Source: Hydractinia symbiolongicarpus (taxonomy: Eukaryota; Cnidaria; Hydrozoa; Anthoathecata; Hydractiniidae). From it: 64,000 bases of DNA. Numbering within the stretch: position 1 is the stretch's first letter; every line of letters starts with the position of its first letter. The stretch is taken from positions 8,370,001-8,434,000 of the forward strand of contig NC_079882.1 of NCBI RefSeq assembly GCF_029227915.1. Direction: 5' to 3'. Shown here piece after piece: positions 1 through 11,900 of the stretch. The notes beneath the pieces were generated by a model. It did no database searches and had not been told where the DNA came from. It worked only from the letters and a program-made list of their open reading frames with translations. The position numbers and the translations under genes were made by a program.

Positions 1-1778
1 GTTTCCGTCGTAACTAACTAAATTTAATTCAATATAAAATGCATCAAAAACATTCAATTTTTTATCGCTTTTTGTTTTACAACAAAGGGATTTCCACACT
101 CAAAATATTTTGTTTACCCGGGATGTAACAAATTACCGCGTTCACACTCTCCAAATACTGTATCCATCTAAAGCTTCAATTTACAATTTCTTTGAATGCT
201 TTTAGATTAATGAGTGGCTGGTGATCACTATAAACAAGGAACTGCTCCCTCTAATAAGCGCCCTACTTTAAACCTGATATTTTTTAAACGCCTTCTAATA
301 AACGCCTACCATTGATAATAAAATGATTAAGAAAGTTTAACGAGTCTGGGATGGAACCTTTACATCTTGGACTCTGATATTCAGAAAAACCCACCCGCAT
401 TTATCGACAGATATGAGGATGACGAAGTTCTAGTGTAGCGTGTATATAAGTCTGTCTTGGCAGGAAAAACTTTAATACTAATGAAACGAACGTTGTTTTT
501 ATTCTCCCCTAAACACTAAAATTCCAATCCACCTCATAGCAAACCCCGAATTACAATCAACCAATGAGCACAAAGTCGGCGTGGTCACGTCTTCACCTCT
601 TAAATAATACAATAATTTATTATATCTGTTTGGCTGAGTAAGGCATTTGCGCTCAAAACAAAAGATTTCCCGATATTGACTACGTGGGAACAATAGAATT
701 AACCAATCAAAAAGCGCGGTCAATATTCTGACCGCAGAAGAATCGTTTGAGACTCAGCGTAATTTTTAACTATTCCGATTTCCTGGTGGTAAGAAAAATT
801 ATGCTGGGATTTCTGGATAGAATAAAAAGTTTCAAATGTTATATTTTCTAACGTTACGGCGCGACGTCAATATCACTACCTTAACGTCAATATCTTAATG
901 TAAATTAATGAAGTCATTACAGTGCACTTTAAACCTTGAGGCCATATAACTTGGAAACGAGGTGGTGATGTAAGTCATTTTTCACCGCGTGGGTAACTAG
1001 GGGCCACCTGAATTTGGATAAATTTCATAAACCCGTCCCCGAATCCGTTTCGACCCTATAAACTCCAATATCTCTGCAACCGTTTGTCAAAAGTACATGA
1101 TCCTATACATTTTCTTGATCAGCGTTTCAAGATAAGGGCAACGGGTATACAAATTTTTAAAATAAAATCGTACTTAAAAATTTTAAACCTTTATATCTCT
1201 TTAATCGTTCATCGAAAGCACATAATTCTATACATTATTTCCATCAGATTTTCGAGCTCTACACAATGAGGCAACGGGTAAATAAATTTCCGAAAAATAT
1301 TTTTGTGTATTGACGGGTCGCAGATGTCATCCAAATTCAAGTGATGGTTCTCTTTTTCATTTTCCCCCTGCCTAAGTGGATTTTTCCACGGGCCTTATCG
1401 ACTAGTAAATTTTAGAAAGTTGCAAAGTATTATACCAACATTCAGGAACTAAGCATTATTTGTTCGTGATTTTATGGACTAGTTGGTTCTTAGATCAAAT
1501 ATCCAAAAATAATTTTTCGGTTAACTTCCTCTTTAAATATTTTTTAGCAACTCAAAGCCATACTCGTTTACTTGGATCAACATTTCAACGTTATGTTACA
1601 TCCTATTTATAATTGATCCATAATGCTCTGGTTTGCACCAAATGACAAAAAATGTTGACATGGTAACGGTAAGCTATAAATAAAACATATCTTACTTACT
1701 TACTTTAATGCCCTGAAAGCAAGTGACCCGATATCCATAGCGCGTAAAAATACTAGGGCATGTTGCCTTTCTGAATAA
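1..1778. other. Intergenic, repeat-bearing
   Basis: No supportable gene. The stretch holds a dispersed repeat at about 886-1405 (listed separately) and, near 755-815, a short block that recurs in inverted orientation around 14545-14605. ORFs here are short, lack splice signals in phase and have no recognisable domain. Confidence 0.6.
886..1405 (+). repeat. Dispersed non-autonomous repeat, copy A
   Basis: This segment matches 23612-23875 over most of its length. Shared blocks include the stretch ending TTGGAAACGAGGTG near 950-966, ACATGATC plus TTTTCTTGATCAGC near 1096-1124, and the end block TGGATTTTTCCAC near 1377-1389 closing in GACTAG. Copy A is longer because an internal unit is duplicated (about 1082-1155 and 1205-1280, both ending in GGCAACGGGTA). 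No ORF is conserved between copies, so it is a non-coding element. The hairpin-plus-CTAG ending would fit a Helitron-type element, but I cannot prove the class. Confidence 0.6.
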
Positions 1779-2258
1779 ATTAACATAACAATAGAGCTTT
1801 TTTTCTGGGTGAAAGAGGTTCAACGAAAGACCTTTCTTATTCAACAAACAGTAATGCCAGTGTTGGTGATAACCAATCTAATCTATCCTTTACCAACTTG
1901 CAAAAACAAAGCAGTTGGTACAGCAAGTGTGATGGTTGGCTTCTTAAATGCTTTCGAAATTTCAGATGTGATTGGAGATTACAAGTAATTTCAACACTAC
2001 AGTACTGCAACTGGGGCTTGGTTCTTCATCTCTGTTATTATATCAGTTCTACTGCTTGCTTTTCCAATTGGTTTGGATGAAGAAGACAAAGATGATCCGG
2101 AGTTTGGAAGAGTTTTAAAATCTTTTTTTATTCATATGGGTTTGATTTTGGCGTACAAAAATGCGATTTCAGCATTTATCAGCATTTATTTGTAACTTTG
2201 CTAGACAGAATTGCAGAAACTACTGTACTGAAAATTTGGATGGAGTTAAAAAACTTTA
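1779..2258 (+). pseudogene. Decayed intronless membrane-protein ORF
   Basis: Three consecutive open segments in different frames read as one protein. The first (about 1779-1989) contains a hydrophobic stretch with PVLVITNLIYPLP and then VGTASVMVGFLNAFEISDV, and stops at TAA. The second (about 2000-2192) has a strong membrane segment, WFFISVIISVLLLAFPIG, followed by the acidic run LDEEDKDDPE. The third ends with FARQNCRNYC before a TAA near 2257. The second frame change coincides with an exact 10-bp tandem duplication (CAGCATTTAT twice, about 2169-2188), which looks like a recent lesion. There are no introns, which suggests a processed or decayed copy. I do not recognise the family; at least two membrane segments are visible. 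Confidence 0.45.
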
Positions 2259-5200
2259 ATCTAACTGTTCCAGAGCATTGAAAAAACTTTAGTCAAATGA
2301 CAGCGCTCAAATGAGCATGCGTGTCCCAGGCTATAGTTTTCTTATTCTTACGATTATATAACAGCAAAGCAAAAAATGAATCACCTGTTTTTTCTTGAGA
2401 AGGTTCACAACTTTCTTTATTAAACAATGCGCGTTGTCCATGACAACAACAATTCCCTTTAGGAAAATTAAGATGGCAGACAATGTCGACTGAACCACAC
2501 GAGGCAGGATAGCTCATTTTACCAGGGAAATGTCGATAAAACAGTTTTAAATTATATTTATATTCAGAATAACCTCTTGTATCAACAGGTAAACTTCCTA
2601 AGGTAACTTATAAGATGTTAAATGTGTAAATAGCTGCCATTTTTAAATTTCTAACGCTATTGTTTGATTGAGTATTTCCGACTGCTGACATTGGCATGCT
2701 GAGACCTTCATCGTTATATATCAGCGCATATTATTTTTATAATTTGTTACTTGTCATGTTACTGCGTAAATTTTTTACATCTTAAAGTTGCATTTTGTGA
2801 AAAATAACTGCAATAATTCTTGTGTATGTGATATATGAAAACAACCTTCTAGGAGAATGTTCTGGATAAATTTTTCTATGCGCCTTCCTACTTTTTAGCG
2901 AAACAAATATTTTCTATAATCATGTACGGTTTCAACGAGTGGTCGCGCAACTCCTAACTCCAAGCCTTCTCAAGTAATTGTTGTTTTTTTGATAGATAGT
3001 ATAGTCTTGCTTTGTTGTTTTGTTCGGAAAATTTCGTAACAAAATACGCACAAAGTATACTTTCAATTTTTTTTTTTTTTTTACGATTTTTATCTTTAAA
3101 AATCCTGACTGAGGCATAGTAAGAACCCTCACAATAGATAGTATTTGGTAAAATGAAAAATGAAATAAATTTTTAATGTTTTATTATTAGAAATGACGTC
3201 ATAATGACATCATAGGTTAAAAATCTCCACAGACCGCTCTAATAGTAAGAAACAGTGAATAAACAATTTTTTAAACTGTAATCTTTACGTTATAGCTCAC
3301 AAAAATATTTATGGAGGTGTGCAAAGAAAGTTTACAGGAACATAAACACTAAAAGTTGGCAGCTACTTAAAGATAAGACAAACACTCTTGAAGCGTGCAA
3401 AATAAAAAGTCACACCGAACTTTGAGACGGGGGTTCGACATAAACTATAAATGTTTTTCCTCCAGATTTGTCATTCAGTAATGTTAAGAATCTAAGTGAG
3501 ACTACCTGTTGCATCCGCTTTTCTCTGCTTGCGCCGAGTTTACATTTCCTTCGTCGAAATCTGAAATCATTGTTGGTCGGTTGAGCAAGTCTCATGTGAA
3601 GAAAACAAATCTTACGTAACCAAGAGTGTATATCTGCCCAGATGCCATCTGTTTTACGCTAAATAGGTGGCAAATTCGTCCATTTAAAATAATTGGCACC
3701 ACGCACCATAATAAAATATGCCTTGCCGTACGTGCGAGCACGTTTGAAGCTAGATTTTCAAACATAGCAACAGGTCACGTGATTAAAGAACCTACTTCTA
3801 GGTCAAATGATAAGGTTACACACACAACAATCATAAAAAGACACATACTGTAACACTTCCAACACCACACACATCAATTGTGACATAAGATTTGTAACTA
3901 TAGCAAAATGATCTTCAAAAAAACATAATGAAATGTTTCTGCAAGTGACACCAATACTCGCCATCTTTTTTGTTCTACATCCATAAGTTAACAACGTAAA
4001 TTGCGAAACATTTTTCATCAAATTATTTTCACTCGTGTTCTGAGGCCTTTTATTTAAAAATTTTGTAAAAAGGGGATATAATTATGGAGGCATGAAAGAT
4101 AAAATCTAACTCGGGCTACTTAAGGTCAGTCCTTTTTTATTTTAGCGTCATTTTCAATAACTCAAGTTAAGAAGATTGTGGCATAATTTATTGGCCACCA
4201 TATCATTATATGAATAGTAAAACGCAGAATTCAAGTGTCTTTCGAATACTCTGTATCAAATTGAAATATTTACCTTCCACGAAGATATGACGTTGCCAAT
4301 TTCAAAAAATAGCTTTAGATTTACTAGAATGCGCGTTTTCGACATTGTGGCGATGTATGTAAACTTACGACAGGGTTATCCTGTAAATAGACTACGTAAG
4401 ACGCGCTTTTACACCCTTTGTCGCAAAAATTGTAGTTGTTCAATGACGCGGAAAACCACTTCAAAGAAAGCGCGGGAAAAGCGCGTTTTCGGCATATGAC
4501 GTCATCAAAATGTCTCGGAAAAATTGAATTCTGCGTTTTACTTACTCATATAATGATATGGTGGCCAATAAATTATGCCACAATCTTCTTAACTTGAGTT
4601 ATTGAATATGACCTTCGAATAAAAAAGGACTGGCCTTAAGTACCCTGAGAACCTAGGTTTTTCCAGGCATATCAAATTGTGTGAACGAAGCATTGCGCCC
4701 AAGTTTTTTAAAAAGAATAGGGTTCATTGATATTACAGCCTGGGTAACAAGGAAAAAACATGTACCTACAATCCCTTACCAAAACGCATCTGTTTGGTTC
4801 CGAAAGTGCTATTTTTTTTAAACGCGTAGCTAAGGTAGGTTCTTAATAAAAAAAGGAGCTTTGAAAATTTAAACTTTCGTGGTTTACTTTCGATCTGAAT
4901 AAAGCGACAAAATCCAAAAACTTATTACGCTACATTTTTTGACGACTTTTATTTCTTGTTGACATTTTCCTAACAATAAAGCTGTAAAAAATATCCTATA
5001 TGTGGGGAAAATTTTCGAAATTTGCCGCCTTGCCTTAATATATTTTGTGGGTTTTTTATGGGTGAAGTGAACAACTATCGGAAAATCGAACGAGATTCAA
5101 TTCTTTTTCAAACAACCCGTTTATATATCCTTATTTATAACAAAGCAAAACATCCAGTCTTTTGAAACTCCTATAACGCTACTGCTGATCATTTATTGCA

Positions 5201-5822
5201 AGTGTTTAAAAATTAAGCCAAAAATTTACTTATACGCTAATTCACGTACGATAATCATGGAAATATAAAAAAGATGACATTTCATATTTTTAAAACAGAT
5301 TTTAATGTTATTAGCATATGACGCATACACAATGGCGATACACGCTGTTAAAAGGTTGAAGAGCGTTGCTTCGACGTATCTTATCATTAACTAGACTCAA
5401 CAATATCCAGTGTTACTCTTCTAGCTTTAAGTACTAAGTATAACCTTCTTACGAACAGTTTTTTTTCTGATGCAAAATAAACGCGAGTATTACAAGATGG
5501 ACCACCTGAGCCGTCTCAGTTGTTAATTAGGAGTTGTTACGTTTGATTAACACTAAAGAGTCGGATATCCGTTTAATCTTGTACAAACAACAAACAAACA
5601 AGATAATTACTTCGTGTTAATTAATATATACGTAAATTATAAGAATTTCTGGGAATGAGGTTGGTAATGTTACCAATTTATAAAAATAAGGATTTTATAG
5701 ACAAACTCGTTACCAGGATTTTAAATTTTGAAAACAAATGAAGCAGAAGGCGTTGGAAAAGAAGTTTTACATATAGCATAAATGTTACGTTTGTCAGTTA
5801 AAAATAGAAGCGCTTGGGAGGT
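2259..5822. other. Intergenic region
   Basis: No supportable gene. A long inverted repeat (4110-4648) is listed separately. Small cysteine-containing or basic ORFs on the minus strand near 2293-2517 and 3410-3595 have no signal peptide or in-phase splice partners and were not called. Confidence 0.5.
4110..4648. mobile_element. Foldback/MITE-like element, ~125-bp inverted arms
   Basis: The left arm at 4110-4234 is nearly the reverse complement of the right arm at 4524-4648. Both carry TACTTAAGG near the outer end, then AACTCAAGTTAAGAAGATTG and its complement, then the block for TGGCCACCATATCATTATAT. About 290 bp separate the arms, with no convincing coding capacity. This is the layout of a miniature inverted-repeat or foldback DNA transposon. 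I could not settle the target-site duplication by eye. Confidence 0.85.
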
Positions 5823-5824
5823 CT

Positions 5825-5832
5825 TATATAAG
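5825..5832 (+). promoter_or_regulatory. TATA box of the secreted cysteine-rich gene
   Basis: TATATAAG lies about 78 bp upstream of the start codon at 5910. This would place transcription start near 5855-5860 and leave a short 5' UTR. The assignment rests on motif and spacing only. Confidence 0.55.
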
Positions 5833-5909
5833 ACAAGTAAATCTAATAGGTCAAACATTTTAACGAACGATAACTGACGTGAACACAACATCTGTGCTAC
5901 AACAGAATC

Positions 5910-6505
5910 ATGACTTATTTATGTAAGTTTTCTTATGTTTTGTGAAGTTTATACTGATCTATTTCTCTTTTTAATTTCCTCTTTTTTTAACCTGGGAATA
6001 CTTCAGAAATGTTACATTGACTTCGACTTTGTTTACACCTGTAGATTTCCTGACGATCGTTCTTTTTGGATGTAATGTGTATTTTACAGAACAGAAACCA
6101 ACAGTGACGACAAAAACATGTTCAGAGAATGCTGTCTCTGCATACAATAAGTGCAAAACTATAGAAATGATATCAAAATGCACCAATCAATTTTTGCAGA
6201 CCTATACGGATTGCTACTTTATGCCTGTACCTAAAAGAAAATGTAAATCACATTGCAGAAAAATGAACCGTGCGTGTGTTTCAGGGTATGGGAATAGGTT
6301 GATACAGTTTCCTTGCAAGAACGGATACAACAGCTGTGTAGATACCTGCCATCGAGCATTGCATCGACCTGTACATAGGAAAAAGAATTGCAGGAAGGAA
6401 TGCGAACAGGATTTCTGGAAATGTTTCGGTGAAATTAAAAATATCGACGAAGGAGTGATGTGTACAGTGACACAAACCAGATGTACGAACTACGCTTGTA
6501 GATAG
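5910..6505 (+). CDS. Secreted cysteine-rich protein, 157 aa
   Basis: Two exons: 5910-5922 (ATG plus 10 nt, donor GTAAGT at 5923) and 6045-6505 (acceptor CACCTGTAG). The join restores a textbook signal peptide, MTYLYFLTIVLFGCNVYF, which the unspliced ORF lacks; this is why I start at 5910 rather than 6017. The mature part has 16 cysteines, including three C-x3-C pairs (CKSHC, CVDTC, CRKEC), and many basic residues. A TATA box (5825) and an AATAAA (6615-6620) frame the gene. I infer a secreted, disulfide-rich, probably helical protein. I do not recognise the family; C-x3-C pairs occur in several unrelated secreted families, so no function is assigned. Confidence 0.75.
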
Positions 6506-6620
6506 CCTTTGTTTTGTTTTGTTTTGTTTTTCTTTTTTTCTTTTTCTTTTTTTACTATATGAGTGCTCATCTTAGTTTGAGTGTATAACGTTTTTTCTTA
6601 TTATCGCTCTGTTAAATAAA
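6506..6620 (+). other. 3' UTR with GTTTT run and poly(A) signal
   Basis: Just after the stop codon comes a (GTTTT)n then T-rich tract (about 6508-6553), followed by AATAAA at 6615-6620. This is the likely 3' end of the cysteine-rich gene. Confidence 0.5.
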
Positions 6621-8917
6621 CTCGCCAATTGCTGCCTCCTTCCCAAGACCTCGAAAAACGTATCATTATATCCGACATATAATGAAAACGGAATGTTATT
6701 ATTAGGAGTTAGGAAAAAACCTTCAACCTTTTCAGGTCTCGCCTTGGCTTTTTTTAAAGCTGAATGAGCGGTAAGTAATATTAATTCATCACTCACATTT
6801 GTAAGATGATTTTTATTATTCCCGTTTTTTCAAACATGATTATAATTGTAATTGTGAGAACTTTTATAGTCCGAGATCCCCTTCCCCCCTTTCTTTACAT
6901 TTTCCCTTGTTCTCAGAAATGTCCAATCCCAGATTTTTTAAAAAACTCAAGTGTCAGCAGAAACACCACACTGTTGTCCTGTGATAAGGCATATATGAAG
7001 CACGCACGAAATTAACAAAACCAGCGTTACAATTTAAAAATAGTTCGTAGACTAATACTAGTGAATGAAATTTTTTCATCATCAAAAACATGCAATGTAA
7101 ATGTACGGTAATAAAACTTTGGAATGCACAAAATCCAAAAAGTAAAGAAAAATGCTCAGATGTTCATATTTGATTACTATAACTCAGTTAACCAAAAATA
7201 AAAACCAAAAAATTGAACACAATCACAGTCACCAAAAACAATTAGTAGAATGGTATGATGGCATAACATGACCTCCCACTTATACGGTTGTGTGTAGCTC
7301 GGCTATTCGCTTTATTACAAATAACACCGAAGGTCAAATAGTTTCTGGGCCCATACTTTAATGCTGCAATTTGTCACCTCGCTCAAAAAGTGTAAATGGA
7401 CGAAAGAACAGATTCAAAATGGCATAGCTAGTCGGTAGAGATAATGTAAAATGTAATGAAATCACAGAGTTGGATAGTGCATGTAAAGTTGAAATTCATA
7501 TTTATGAGTGATGTTCAATGATGATTCAAGATCATACCTCCACCTTTTAAAATTACTTTCTCCCTTTTGGTAAATTCTCCCTTTATAGGCCAAAATGTCT
7601 TAACCCCCATTATTTTTCAAACTTCTGGAAAGTTCACCTTAAGAAAAGGGAGATTCCGAACTATGGCCTTTCTATACAACCATTAAGTTCTTTTCTAAAA
7701 CGCACTATATATAACAAACGGTAAGGATTTAGTTCCGATGAAAAAGTGAAATTATCTCGCTTTGAGACTAAAACGACATCATGTCAACAAAGGCGCCAAA
7801 ACAAAATGGTGACATTAAAAGGTAAACATAGGTCAAGTGTAAATTTATGGTCAGTTCTTTCAGTTTCCCTGTTCACATTATATTCCGAAATAATCCTTCC
7901 CGGAATAATATCTATCCGTAATGTGTCCAAATAGTCTCAGAATGCACCAGTCGCACTTTTTTACATGCCGGAATTACGGAATAATACGCCAAGGTCTACG
8001 AGGTGCCGAAATAACAGGAAAAGAGAGTCATGCTGATATCAGCAACAATTTACACAGCTTAAAAGCTTGAAATTAATGAAGTCTTAAGTCTGCTGCAAAC
8101 ATTGACAAGTATAAATTATGAACCTTATATAGAAATATAACCTGTGGAGACGGAATTGAAAATTTGCGTGTTGTGTCAACAACTCTTGGCAACGATTGTT
8201 GGCATCGCTAGCTGATATTCTCAATCCCGGTATTTAATTAATTTACTATGACCATTGTGATCAGGCAGGCCTTTTTAATCCCGCCTATGCAAGGGATTTC
8301 CACGGTTTCTAAGCTCCATGGTAACAGTGAAAAGCGTTCAAATTTTGTCCTTTCCGATAAGTTAGCAAAAATAAAACCTCTCTCTCACTTTTTTTATATA
8401 AGCACCCAACAGCCTCGTTTCAAGGCCTCGATGTCCCTTTAATCTGAATTGCGCTTTGACAAGTCAAACTTTTCCAAAGCAGGTATTCTCGAAATATATC
8501 GTGACCGAAACATCACATAGATTACTGAATCAGTTCATTTTATTGTGGGGTATGTATTTTGATTTAGCAAAAACACATACAAGGTAGCTGTATATAAACT
8601 CCAAAACTTGCAAGGAAACGTTTAACATCCTGCCAAAAACTATGTACATTCGTAAAAAAAAGAAAAACGATCGTATAAAACACGATCTTAAAAAATAAAT
8701 CGCACACTTCAGCGGTGTCTATAAAAGCAAAATTTACCAATAAAAAAATATACAATTATTTGGAAAGCATCCTTTAAAAGCGTTTGAGTGCGGCTTACCA
8801 TTAAAACGTTTTCGACACATAAGCTGCACACAGAAATTACCTTACGTTTGCTGTGTCTTTAAACATGGTTGGTTATTTGATAGATGTCTTTCTTCTGTGT
8901 GAGCTAAGGTATACGTG
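6621..8917. other. Intergenic, scattered repeats
   Basis: No supportable gene. Around 7985-8115 lies a block (GGTCTACGAGGTGCCGAAAT, then AAGTCTGCTG followed by ACATTGACAAGT) that recurs at about 32088-32178 and partly at 16080-16106, so it is a dispersed repeat. Confidence 0.5.
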
Positions 8918-11900
8918 TTTTATTTTGAAGACAACACTTCACGTCAGTCATTTATAAGATAGAAGAAAGTTTTGTTGCATCACCGACATTGCTCACAAAA
9001 TTATCACCAAGCCTCCATGTGTTGCGGCCGGCGAAGCTTGTTTTGATTATGTCTATACTTTTCACACCATGTATATGGTTGTTCATTCCCAGAGTGCTAC
9101 CATGAGAAATGTTCATGCCTCCCATCAAGTTTGTGTCACTCTCATCTCTTAAACTTTGTAAACTTGGCATAGACGAAGATTTGTGGAAATCATACTGAAC
9201 GACACGAGCAGGTTTAAGTAGCTTGAGTAAAGTATTGCTTTCTAATAGTGTCAGTAGGTAATCTTCGTTTCGTTGATCTAGTTCATATTGCAGAAGTTCG
9301 GCACGATTGGAAGATTTAGTGTGGCCTTGCTCAGCAGCGCGCTTATACCATTTCATCGCTTCTTTCAAGTCTTTTCTCATACCTTTAAAGAAACATTTTT
9401 CAGTACATTAAAATAGAAAGAATCGGTGGCAAGATAATTCCCAAATTACTCAAAAATATTTACAAGTGTACCCAATTAAATCAGTGAAAAAAACTCGAAA
9501 AAACCATCAACGACTAAGCTTGCAAAACACCGCCTGGAAAATTGTGAGGTATTGAATATAAGCTTAAAGTCACTGACTTTGTTGGCAACGAAATCCGATA
9601 CAACTAGCAGTCAAAATTGCAAGTTCTAGGCAAATTGGAACCAAAATTAGGACTGGGTTTGGAAATATCCATTTTTCTGTAATTATCGTACATAAAAGAA
9701 TTTTTTTTTCCAATCTACCAATTTGTATAAAAAACCAAGTAGTGTAAAACTAGCGTATATACATAATAGCTTTGTGGGACCAATTGAAACTGGAAATCGA
9801 AAAAATCGAAAAGAAAACTAAAAAAAAAAAACTGAAGTAGTACAAAGCAACATTTACTAATGCTTTTTATGAAGTGTTTCTTAGTAAAGTGGTTACTATT
9901 CTAATAAAATCGATTTTTACAAAAGTTAACGGTATTTTTCTCAAGCACCTTTACCCTGCATTCTACTTGGACAGTCTCATTGAAGCGTTACTTTAACCTT
10001 TATGTCAAACGTACCTCTAACTCCTTTTTCATACGATTCACCAATACAGAACTGAGACATAAAATGACCTTTTTTCGCACCAGATAAATAAAGGTTAATA
10101 GCCTAAAACAACGACATTGAGTAAAAAAAAAATAAGAAAAAAGGCAGAACAAAGTGAGCAAAAATAAAAGAACTTTTAGAGAGTTCTCATTGGGCGGCAA
10201 ACAAGCATAGAATTGAAAGACAAGATATAAAAATTTTAAATACAAGAATGAATCAGATTTACCTTCCCAACATCCTGTGCGACGCCAAAACCATTTTCAT
10301 AACACACTGCCAAGTTAAATATTGACGTCAAATCCTTAAAACCAAGGTTTGCTCGATATTAATACCTTAATCGAAGTAGAATTGGCTAATCTAGGGATTT
10401 TTTTCGAAATTCGCAAAATTACATACAATCAAGACATTATACAGACTAAGGGGAAAATGCTATTATAACGTGTTCATTCATTGTCATTTCCTTTAAAAAT
10501 TGCTAATAAATGAACACGAATGTAATAGCACTTTCCAACTCTTCTCCTTGTATGACTGACTGATCATACGCCAAACAAAATTCAGGCCAAAATTTAGTGA
10601 ACAAATCGTCAAATTTAAAGCATGTGAAAAATCCTATTTTATCCAATCATCAAACCCACGCTTAGTACACTCGTAGTTTTATAAAATCACCTGCGTTTAG
10701 AATAAAAGTTAAAACAAAAAAATTGAATGTACGAAAAGACAGACGTATATCATACTTGTTTTTCAGCTGCTATTTTGAAATATCGCACAGCGTCATCCCA
10801 CTGTTGATTTTCAGCATACCTCAAGGCGATAAACGATTGAGCCTAATTAGTGATAAATCATGCAGGATGTTAAAATTGGAAATGCAATACGAAACAAAAC
10901 AACCAAACTAATGAGCATTACTTTAAGTAATCCTTCGTCTGCAGCCATCTTCATGTAGAGCAGACCTTTACTGCGATATTTGTCATCAGGTAGTATTCCT
11001 AAAAGCAAATCTTTCACTAAATAAACACTATTTCAATGACACACTAAATCGAAAACAAGCGTAGAATAGTATACAGAGTGCACAAATATTTAAAAATAAT
11101 AACTTTTTTATGCCCAAAAGCTTTTATAAATACAGTTACACCAGAAACTCACACTAAAATTTTCAACAACACGCATTATGGTAACATTCTAATATATCCT
11201 AGACCAGCTTTAGGAAATTGATGCTTAATTACCTTCATAGTAAAGTGATGAAAGGTTATACATAGACTGAACATGCCCCTTCTCTGCTGCTTGTCCATAA
11301 TAGTTTGCAGCCTAAAAGTTAAGTAATGTACTAAATAATTTGACGTGGTAAAAAGGTTTTAACTTGAAATTGAAAAAAAAGTACATAATGTATACATTTG
11401 TATATGATTTATCAACACCACGCCCAAGTTCGTAACAAATGGCAAGATTGAAAAGAGATGCTGCATGCCCATAGCTGCATGCTCTTTTGAAGAACTTAAA
11501 TGCCTGTGTATAATCAAAAAAATGTGTTATTAAAAATATAAGTCACACAAGTAAACTAAAGTAATTCAATTTAGTTTTGAAGTGTTACAACACACCTTTT
11601 CGTTCTGATCCATTTGAGAAAGTCTTCGAGCGAATTTATTTAACATGTGTGCGTTACATTCACCAACAACTGTTTGGAATTTAGATGCTGCTTCATCGAG
11701 TGTGCTTTTAGGAGGCTACAACAACAGACATATAGGATATTTAAGGCAGTTAGAGTGTAACAGCTTCATCAATGTCTCACTTTGTTATAGTACTCATACA
11801 TTAACGTATGAAAGTCTTAATGATGGGTTTTCAGCACTATCTATGCATACAAGGCAGTTCAGTAATATAGCAATAATTTAGCAGTATGTGTGTCTAAGTT

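Noticed and set aside
2293-2517. 74-aa cysteine-containing ORF on the minus strand
   Set aside because: No signal peptide, no splice partners and no recognisable pattern; not distinguishable from chance.
3410-3595. 61-aa basic ORF (-) and a possible internal exon
   Set aside because: An acceptor and donor can be drawn, but no neighbouring exon in phase was found.
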